A stretch of 64,000 nucleotides of DNA. Source: Agarilytica sp045430285 (GTDB lineage Bacteria; Pseudomonadota; Gammaproteobacteria; Pseudomonadales; Cellvibrionaceae). The notes under the pieces are model-generated. The model had not been told where the DNA came from. It was given only the letters and a program-made list of their open reading frames with translations, and ran no database searches. Both the position numbers and the translations under genes were made by a program. The stretch spans positions 600,518-664,517 of the forward strand of contig JAILXV010000003.1 in NCBI GenBank assembly GCA_045430285.1, in the 5' to 3' direction. Positions 59,524 to 64,000 of the stretch are shown piece by piece (the stretch's first letter is position 1; each line of letters begins with the position of its first letter).

Positions 59524-59856
59524 GTGAAAAAGATAATATTCATTATACTGGCTTTGGTTTCAACCACTGCTTTTACGGATACCGGCCCTGTTTTAGATCC
59601 CCTAAAGATTCAGTACATGTATACACATGGTTCCATCTACGTTCGATTTAGTGATGGAGCTATGCCCGGATGCCATGGAAATAATGCCGGCCGATTATAT
59701 GATTCAAATTCAAGATTCGATGAGATATTTAGTCAGCTACTGACCATGACCGCATTAGGTGGTGTCAAAGGTCAAGTTATTTATAAAGTTGATAATCCAG
59801 GTGCTGGGCAGTGGAGCGATTGTCAAATTAGCGGATTAGTTCTCCACCCGAAATAA
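59524..59856 (+). CDS. cassette 12: secreted two-cysteine protein
   Basis: A 110-residue protein starting at GTG 59524; AAGGA and GGAA lie just upstream. Signal peptide MKKIIFIILALVSTTAFT. The mature part has IYVRFSDG, Cys in MPGCHGNNAGRLYD, helix FDEIFSQLLTMTALGG, strand KGQVIYKVDN and Cys in SDCQISGLVLHPK. Same plan as cassettes 1, 3 and 4. Function unknown. Confidence 0.75.
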   Translation: MKKIIFIILALVSTTAFTDTGPVLDPLKIQYMYTHGSIYVRFSDGAMPGCHGNNAGRLYDSNSRFDEIFSQLLTMTALGGVKGQVIYKVDNPGAGQWSDCQISGLVLHPK

Positions 59857-59936
59857 TTTAACAAGCGCCTGTACCAATGCCGCCTGCGGCGTCAGGACTC
59901 GCAACAAGTTGCTCGCCGGTAAGGCGAACGTTATGC
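59856..59936 (+). repeat. attC site 12 (short type)
   Basis: About 81 bases, ATTTAAC to GTTATGC, with CGCCTGCGGCG in the centre and GCTCGCCGG/GGTAAGGCG near the end. Different from all other sites here. Confidence 0.75.
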
Positions 59937-59962
59937 ATAAAAAATAGTTTCGAGCAATAGAT

Positions 59963-60244
59963 ATGGAAATACTTATAAAATTAGCAGTGTCATTTATTTT
60001 GCCATTTCTGTTGATATTCGCGATCCTTCTATTACTCACAGGTATTTATAAATATGCAATCTTTCTTGAAGGGCAACGGAAGAGAAAAGCGCCGAATATT
60101 CAACTAGCTTTCAATACAGCTAAATTTATTTTTGGTAGAGAATTGTCGGAGTCGGTCCCGCTTCGTAAGATTGCAAAAATATCTATTCTCTCTACCATCG
60201 GAATTTACTTGGTTTTGGTGGTATATGTCGTTGCGTCACGCTAA
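59963..60244 (+). CDS. cassette 13: small membrane protein, family shared with cassette 8
   Basis: A 93-residue protein: MEILIKLAVSFILPFLLIFAILLLL (helix 1), charged middle (EGQRKRKAPNIQLAFNTAKFIFGRELSES) and C-terminal helix ISILSTIGIYLVLVVYVV. The start MEILI, the IFAI segment, AF-x-x-x-K-F-I and two-helix plan match cassette 8. Function unknown. Confidence 0.7.
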   Translation: MEILIKLAVSFILPFLLIFAILLLLTGIYKYAIFLEGQRKRKAPNIQLAFNTAKFIFGRELSESVPLRKIAKISILSTIGIYLVLVVYVVASR

Positions 60245-60280
60245 ATCAAATAAACAATCACTAGACTGGTCGTAATACAT

Positions 60281-60409
60281 GCATAACAATCCGGTAAACA
60301 GCGCCAGCAAGCTGGCTAGGACCTCCACGGCGTTGCTCGTTTTGTGCTTTACCGCTACGCTAGCACAAAACAATCAACACCGTTCCGGCCTGTTACCGGG
60401 GCGTTATGA
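60281..60409 (+). repeat. attC site 13
   Basis: About 129 bases, GCATAAC to GTTATGA, with AATCCGGTAAACAGCGCCAG at one end and CCTGTTACCGGGGC at the other. One of the longest here. Confidence 0.8.
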
Positions 60410-60427
60410 GTAGATCAGGATAAGATA

Positions 60428-60760
60428 ATGCTCTGTAGAAAATGCCCCGAGTGTGGAAAAAAGACACTAAAGATACCAGTTGTCTCATCGAGCTACATAT
60501 GTAGAGAGTGCGTATCGGTTTTTGGGATCTCTTCTTGGTTTAAAGCGGTAGCAGTATTTGTTGAAATATTTGTTTTCCTACTTCTACTTCAAGTATGCTT
60601 TTCCCTTCTCGGTAATGCCAGTATATCGCTAGTAGAATTTGGCTTGTTACTTTACATATTAGTACCATTGGCGGGGGCAATAATTGTTGCCCTCATTACA
60701 AAATATTTTGGTGCCTTGTCTCTTAAGGGTGTAAAGGGGGTTAGGCGTGGTAACTCATAA
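60428..60760 (+). CDS. cassette 14: zinc-ribbon membrane protein
   Basis: A 110-residue protein. The first 30 residues have two CxxC pairs (CRKCPECGKKT, CRECV), a likely zinc ribbon, followed by two helices (VFVEIFVFLLLLQVCFSLLG and LVEFGLLLYILVPLAGAIIVALI) and a basic tail. Such short zinc-ribbon/membrane proteins are common in integrons, function unknown. Confidence 0.7.
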   Translation: MLCRKCPECGKKTLKIPVVSSSYICRECVSVFGISSWFKAVAVFVEIFVFLLLLQVCFSLLGNASISLVEFGLLLYILVPLAGAIIVALITKYFGALSLKGVKGVRRGNS

Positions 60761-60856
60761 CAATTTGCTCCTGCTGACATTTTTTCCGTTGCTTCTTTTG
60801 TGCTTAATAGCACAAAAGCATCCACTCCAAAAATTCAGCAGAGCAAGGCGTTAACT
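60755..60856 (+). repeat. attC site 14
   Basis: About 102 bases, TCATAAC to GTTAACT, of the TTGCTCCTG/CAGCAGAGCAA subfamily (sites 1, 2 and 4). Confidence 0.9.
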
Positions 60857-60869
60857 CGCTTGAGAATTT

Positions 60870-61193
60870 ATGCTATTTTCCGTTATTTTGATATTTTTCG
60901 CTCTAGGCTCCGCGGTTATACGCTGGGCATATTTAAGGTATAAAATCAGAGCATACATAGGAGCTAATTACCCGTTGCTCTGGAATGAATTAAAGCTTGG
61001 AGAGCCAACCGGCGAATCCGGATTTCCCCAAAATGGGGAGTTTGCTTGGTGGTTGTCTACAAAGCAATATTCAATGCTAGGTGACGATAAGCTTTCTAGA
61101 ATTTGTAGCTCTTATATGGCTTCAAGGTTTTGGGCTCTGGGTTCACTCGTCATAATCGTGGTAGGGGTGATTCTTTTAGCAAATGCAAGTTAA
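60870..61193 (+). CDS. cassette 15: small membrane protein
   Basis: A 107-residue protein with an N-terminal helix (LFSVILIFFALGSAVIRWAYL), a soluble middle with YPLLWNELKLGEPTGESGFPQNGEFAWWLSTKQYSMLGD and a C-terminal helix (WALGSLVIIVVGVILLANA). No family recognised. Its stop lies in the R'' box of attC 15. Confidence 0.65.
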   Translation: MLFSVILIFFALGSAVIRWAYLRYKIRAYIGANYPLLWNELKLGEPTGESGFPQNGEFAWWLSTKQYSMLGDDKLSRICSSYMASRFWALGSLVIIVVGVILLANAS

Positions 61194-61319
61194 CAAGGCT
61201 ATCGTGCCTCGCCACACTTCGTGTGGCTGGACAAACTTTCCGGCGCTTGATTTTGTGCTGGTCACTACGTTAGCACAAAGCAACCACCAAAAAGTTTGCC
61301 GTACATAGCGGCGTTAGCA
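61188..61319 (+). repeat. attC site 15
   Basis: About 132 bases, AGTTAAC to GTTAGCA, with CCACACTTCGTGTGG as an inner hairpin. Longest site in the visible array. Confidence 0.8.
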
Positions 61320-61572
61320 GGTGTTTTCGTTTTTAGGGTCGACTCCGAATAAATTGGGGTAGAGGTTAACGTCTGAAGTCAGTCAGTCGAAAAACGGTCA
61401 TTGATTCGGGCGGCCACAGTAGGGCAGTAAATTAGAATTCGCGGAGCAAGCAAAGCTGCCTTCTTGCTCATGGTAGCTTCAAGTAAGCTTCGTAGTATGG
61501 GCTGTGCTTAAGTTGTAAATCTTTGGTGGGTGTATCGAGGCCGTGGTTGCACAACATCACGGCTTCGGCAGC
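61314..61572 (+). mobile_element. noncoding cassette, family A copy 3
   Basis: Same box-to-box length as the others. The first half is nearly the same as copy 1 (GTCTGAAGTCAGTCAGTCG, CGGAGCAAGCAAAGCTGCC), the second half is closer to copies 2 and 4 (AAGTTGTAAATCTTTGGTGG, GGTTGCACAACATCACGGC). This mosaic suggests recombination between family members. The ORF on the minus strand (61468-62019) is not conserved. Confidence 0.8.
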
Positions 61573-61666
61573 TGCTAACAAGTAATTGTAGGTCGCCGCG
61601 TTGCGGCTGGGACCTTCGTTTCGTCGCTTCGCGACTACACTACGGCCCCTAAATAAAGTGTTATGC
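61573..61666 (+). repeat. attC site 16
   Basis: About 94 bases, TGCTAAC to GTTATGC, nearly the same as sites 9 and 18. Confidence 0.85.
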
Positions 61667-61675
61667 ACACAAACC

Positions 61676-62026
61676 ATGAATAAAGTTATTGTTATTATCG
61701 TTGCAATATTTACGATCTCCTGCGCGAGCCAACTAAAAGACGACTTGAATTTCACTGTAGGTGTCAAAGAAGTGGCTCCAGCAATTGTAAAATTCCGAAA
61801 ATCCAAGAACAATATGTTATTTCTGTTTCTGGTTGATGACCATGGGAAAATAGCAAAGTCAAAAATAATAGAGACGAAATTTCCTATAATGACCGATCGC
61901 ACTAAACGGCGCATAGAGCTTAAGTTGGTTCGAACACTCGATTTTGGTGCAAAAGCGAGCGAAGGTAAGGAATATAGAGAAATCTTCCATGCAATTAAGT
62001 ATACCGAGTCCATGTACACGTATTAA
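61676..62026 (+). CDS. cassette 17: small secreted protein or lipoprotein
   Basis: A 116-residue protein with an N-terminal hydrophobic stretch MNKVIVIIVAIFTISCAS, where Cys16 could be a weak lipobox (T-I-S-C instead of L-x-x-C). The mature part has NFTVGVKEVAPAIVKFRKSK, FLFLVDDHGKIAKSKIIET and RRIELKLVRTLDFGAKASEG, loosely like a TonB C-terminal domain, but this is not certain. The start ATG 61676 is 10 bases after the attC box. Function unknown. Confidence 0.65.
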   Translation: MNKVIVIIVAIFTISCASQLKDDLNFTVGVKEVAPAIVKFRKSKNNMLFLFLVDDHGKIAKSKIIETKFPIMTDRTKRRIELKLVRTLDFGAKASEGKEYREIFHAIKYTESMYTY

Positions 62027-62031
62027 GTTAT

Positions 62032-62151
62032 GCATAACAAATCGCACCAGTCTGAAAACCGGTACTACGCGATTTTTGCGTTACTCGCTGGCGCTCGGAC
62101 AATAACACAAAAGTCGCTTCGCACCGTTTTCAGCTGTGCTCGGCGTTAGCA
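62032..62151 (+). repeat. attC site 17
   Basis: About 120 bases, GCATAAC to GTTAGCA, close to site 8 (CTGAAAACCGGTACTACGCG, GCGTTACTCGC). Confidence 0.85.
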
Positions 62152-62404
62152 GGTGTTTTCGTTTTTAGGTTTGGCTCCGAATAAATCGGGGTAAACGTTA
62201 AAAACCAAAATGTTTCAGCCGCATGGCGGTTAACGTTTTGTGCCGTGTCAGTTGGGCGGTAAAGTAGAGTTCGGGGTGCAGCAAAGCTGTCTTCGAATTC
62301 ATGGCAGCTTCAAATAAGCTTCGTGGTATGGGCTGTGCATAAGTTGTAAATCTTTGGTGGTAGTATCTGGGATTGTGGTTGCACAACATCACGGCTTCGG
62401 TAGC
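62146..62404 (+). mobile_element. noncoding cassette, family A copy 4
   Basis: Same box-to-box length as the others and closest to copy 2 (GGTTTGGCTCCGAATAAATC, AAAACCAAAATGTTTCAGCC). A 71-residue minus-strand ORF (62198-62413) is open here but not in copy 2, so it is not treated as a gene. Confidence 0.8.
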
Positions 62405-62497
62405 TGCTAACAAGTAATTGTAGTCGCCGCGTTGCGGCTGGGACCTCCGTTTCGTCGCTTCGCGACTCCACTGCGGCCCCTAAATAAAGTGTTATGT
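62405..62497 (+). repeat. attC site 18
   Basis: About 93 bases, TGCTAAC to GTTATGT, nearly identical to site 9. The final ATG in GTTATGT may be the start of the next gene. Confidence 0.85.
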
Positions 62498-62505
62498 GTT
62501 CTGAG

Positions 62506-62883
62506 ATGAATTACGGAAACTGGCAAAGATCCATATTATTAAGTGTTGTAAGTGGCTATCTCATATTGGGTATTTGGCTATTCACATCACAGGTAATTGA
62601 TGGATACATTTTCAATGCAGCTGAGCAAATGCTTGTAATTGGCATTGGCACAATTATCTATCTTGGGTTATCTATTTGCGGGTGGGTGTTAGTTGGTATT
62701 CCAATACACTTTTCAGTATGTAGGTGGGCAAAACCGGAGTGGCGCTTTTACCTTTATGCGTGCTGCCTGGTTGCTTTGGCAATTTGGGCAATATACGGTA
62801 TGTTTTCAGGCTTATTCTTTGGTGCTGCAGTTCTGTTTCAAGCTTGTGTGTTTCGTTACTATGTATTTAAAAGTAAAACATAA
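62506..62883 (+). CDS. cassette 19: small membrane protein
   Basis: A 125-residue protein (129 if the ATG at 62494 inside the attC box is used). Helices: near 9-27 (ILLSVVSGYLILGIWLFTS), 38-65 (QMLVIGIGTIIYLGLSICGWVLVGIPIHF) and 80-115 (YLYACCLVALAIWAIYG and LFFGAAVLFQACVFRYYVF). No family recognised. Its own attC appears broken: only the R'' ACATAAC is present at the stop. Confidence 0.65.
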   Translation: MNYGNWQRSILLSVVSGYLILGIWLFTSQVIDGYIFNAAEQMLVIGIGTIIYLGLSICGWVLVGIPIHFSVCRWAKPEWRFYLYACCLVALAIWAIYGMFSGLFFGAAVLFQACVFRYYVFKSKT

Positions 62884-63030
62884 CAATAAAAAGGTGACAG
62901 ATTTATTTTTCTGAACTAAAGGGGTCGTAAAAAGGTGACAGATAGCTAAAGGGGTCGTAACGAATATTTTTTAGCCAAAGCAAATTAAAGGGCTCGTAAT
63001 GAGTCCCATTAAAAAGTTGTATAATAAGCG
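62878..63030 (+). repeat. disrupted attC 19 and GGTGACAGAT repeats
   Basis: After ACATAAC (62878-62884) no GTTRRRY partner follows. Instead AAAAAGGTGACAGAT occurs twice (near 62887 and 62930), AAAGGGGTCGTAA twice and AAAGGGCTCGTAATGAG once. The motif resembles the GG-GACAGATTTATTT repeats spread by REP-associated (TnpA-REP) transposases; this link is from memory. No gene is seen in 62884-63256. Confidence 0.55.
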
Positions 63031-63044
63031 GTAAACGCTGTTGC

Positions 63045-63238
63045 AGGTTGGTGCACCACAAGGGTGCAATATTATAGTGGAAACTTTCCGTCTAACACTG
63101 TGTGTTTTTTGGTCGAACTTGCCGTAGGCAAGACCCCATCAGGTCCAGGGAGCGGAACTTCATTAAATAAAATCATGTGTTAGCTGGACAAGTGCCGTGT
63201 TTCACGGCGGATTTGTCCAGCTAATAATATTGTTATGT
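63045..63238 (+). promoter_or_regulatory. attI/leader-like element, copy 2, inside the array
   Basis: This closely repeats the region between intI and cassette 1: TGCAATATTATAGTGG, AGGTCCAGGGAGCGGAA, and a hairpin TTAGCTGGACAA ... TTGTCCAGCTAA, then TAATAATATTGTTATG. Compared with copy 1, AC to CT in one arm is matched by GT to AG in the other, so the pairing is kept. TTGGTG (63048) with TATTAT (63070) is a promoter candidate. It directly precedes cassette 20, whose expression it could drive. Confidence 0.65.
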
Positions 63239-63256
63239 GAAAATCGAGAACGAAAA

Positions 63257-63616
63257 ATGAGATCCAAAATATTGGTGTTACTTATTCTTCTGGTTTCGTC
63301 TTTCAGTTATGCTGGAAACCCCATTTATATGGGGGCTGAAAGAAAAGGATTTACGATATCAGTCGAGAGTGCCATTGATATTGCACGGCCACATTTTTAT
63401 CAATCTTTTAGGCTGCGTAATCCATCTAGTGAAGTAACAGAAAAAGAATACATTGATAATAAGTACTATCAAATATTCGTGTATTTGGACGATGGAAAGT
63501 ACCTAATATTTAGAGACTTCCCTAAAAAAATGGCATCGCAACATTTTTCTAGTCCAGTCGTCGTGGATATTTTTAGTGGTGCATTAAATGAGCCCAAGCA
63601 ATCACATAACAAATAA
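63257..63616 (+). CDS. cassette 20: small secreted protein
   Basis: A 119-residue protein with signal peptide MRSKILVLLILLVSSFSYAG. Start ATG 63257 chosen over the upstream frame at 63197. The mature protein has ISVESAIDIARPHFYQSFR, DNKYYQIFVYLDDGKYLIF and SSPVVVDIFSGALNEPKQ, a pattern like small periplasmic PepSY-type proteins, but without a clear motif. Placed right behind the second attI-like element. Function unknown. Confidence 0.7.
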   Translation: MRSKILVLLILLVSSFSYAGNPIYMGAERKGFTISVESAIDIARPHFYQSFRLRNPSSEVTEKEYIDNKYYQIFVYLDDGKYLIFRDFPKKMASQHFSSPVVVDIFSGALNEPKQSHNK

Positions 63617-63697
63617 AGCCAGCATCGCCCCTGCGGGGCTGGACCTTCGTTTCGGCGCTTCGCGCCTACACTACGGCCGCTGCTTTAGGCGTTATGG
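63604..63697 (+). repeat. attC site 20
   Basis: About 94 bases, ACATAAC to GTTATGG, with CCTGCGGGG and GGCGCTTCGCGCC inner stems; related to sites 9, 16 and 18. Confidence 0.85.
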
Positions 63698-63981
63698 GTC
63701 GGAAATTAAGGCTCAGTTTTAACCAAGTACGACATAGTTTATAGTGTCGTTTCTTAATCAGTATCACAGCATCAGGGATCGTGCGTTTCCCCTTCTAGGT
63801 AAGTTCGTTCCTGGTGCCACAGTTAAGTTTTTTAGGTGTGGCCATTCTCGTTTTTAATCGTGGCGTGCCACTAAGCAGGTGTAGGTCGTCGGCAAGCCCG
63901 TCTTCTTCCGCCTTTTAATATGTTGTGGTCTACGCTATCGCTTCGCCAAAGTGCTTGTAGCAAATTGGTGCCGCCGCCAAG
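63692..63981 (+). mobile_element. noncoding cassette, family B copy 2
   Basis: Matches family B copy 1 over nearly its full length (TCGGAAATTAAGGCTCAGTT, CGACATAGTTTATAGTGTCG, CTGGTGCCACAGTTAAG, GTCGTCGGCAAGCCCGTC). Box-to-box length 291 against 293 in copy 1. No conserved ORF. Confidence 0.75.
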
Positions 63982-64000
63982 CCATAACAAGTTACTGTAG
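63982..64000 (+). repeat. attC site 21, cut by the window end
   Basis: CCATAACAAGTTACTGTAG is the beginning of the attC that closes the family B copy 2 cassette. It differs from site 11 after the eighth base, so the two B copies have different attC partners. Confidence 0.6.

Larger units (their letters stand above)
53199..64000 (+). mobile_element. chromosomal integron: intI plus cassette array running off the window
   Basis: The integrase is followed by a cassette array at 54425 to beyond 64000. Cassettes are bounded by GTTRRRY-like boxes: seventeen encode or hold identifiable genes or noncoding units ending in a complete attC, one is broken and one is cut by the window end. Nearly all genes read away from intI on the plus strand, and most cassettes are small (300-700 bases). 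Several attC subfamilies are present, unlike the single type of many Vibrio superintegrons. Confidence 0.92.

Noticed and set aside
61468..62019. 183-residue minus-strand ORF
   Set aside because: It runs across an attC, a family A noncoding body and the opposite strand of cassette 17, and is not open in the other family A copies.

Overview
The window looks like one contiguous chromosomal segment of a marine-type gammaproteobacterium. The block rep, comM, ubiK, TorF-type porin, glnK-amtB, sutA, DUF484, dapF, lysA, lptM, cyaA is arranged much as in Pseudomonas and relatives. The moderate GC content, multiheme cytochromes, SutA and a chromosomal integron suggest Cellvibrionales or a neighbouring order. 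This placement is inference; no rRNA gene is present to settle it.

Layout. (1) 1-2.4 kb: the 3' end of a Wzz-type chain-length determinant and three tandem tail-collar (microcystin-dependent-protein-like) genes. (2) 2.4-12.1 kb: a lasso-peptide-type RiPP locus. It has a PqqD-like RRE protein, an HprK-like kinase, a sulfotransferase, an asparagine-synthetase-like lasso cyclase, an ATP-grasp protein, an ABC exporter, a lasso B2 protease, an Asp/Asn beta-hydroxylase-like enzyme and a 53-codon precursor gene at 8310-8471 (minus). The precursor has a W-x-x-P leader motif, Thr at -2 and a core GAKPNTPTETAFSGTS with Gly1/Glu9 spacing. (3) 12.3-23.2 kb: a redox locus with two multiheme c-type cytochromes (41 heme motifs), a SPOR/TPR/beta-barrel protein and a membrane b-type cytochrome candidate. 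Divergent to these are an Fe-S/FAD oxidoreductase, an ankyrin protein and NnrS. FNR/DNR-like and Fur-like sequences lie in the divergent promoter region. (4) 23.2-28.7 kb: an acyltransferase, a LytTR regulator, tRNA-Arg(UCG) and a GGDEF-EAL protein. (5) 28.7-53.1 kb: mainly core genes, including nitrogen signalling behind an NtrC-like site and a -24/-12 promoter, lysine synthesis, adenylate cyclase, a two-component system, an orphan TssB-TssC-like protein, purEK and small conserved genes. (6) 53.2-64 kb: a chromosomal integron, with intI on the minus strand under a LexA-like box and at least 20 gene cassettes on the plus strand, running off the window.

The integron array is the least ordinary part. 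Most cassettes encode small secreted or membrane proteins. Four encode divergent members of one secreted two-cysteine family. Six cassettes have no convincing gene: four copies of family A, each with exactly 260 bases between box starts, and two copies of family B. The roughly 190-bp element between intI and the first cassette recurs at 63.05-63.24 kb with compensatory changes in its hairpin stem, so a second attI/leader-like element appears to sit inside the array.

How the parts work together. The RiPP locus should make, modify and export a lasso peptide ending in Ser, which fits an HprK-like kinase that could phosphorylate the C-terminus. The redox locus should carry electrons from the quinone pool or reduced cofactors through periplasmic multiheme wires, perhaps to an outer-membrane barrel, under oxygen/NO and iron control. 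The integron should add and shuffle cassettes under SOS control. These roles rest on family knowledge and gene context; nothing was computed beyond reading the sequence.
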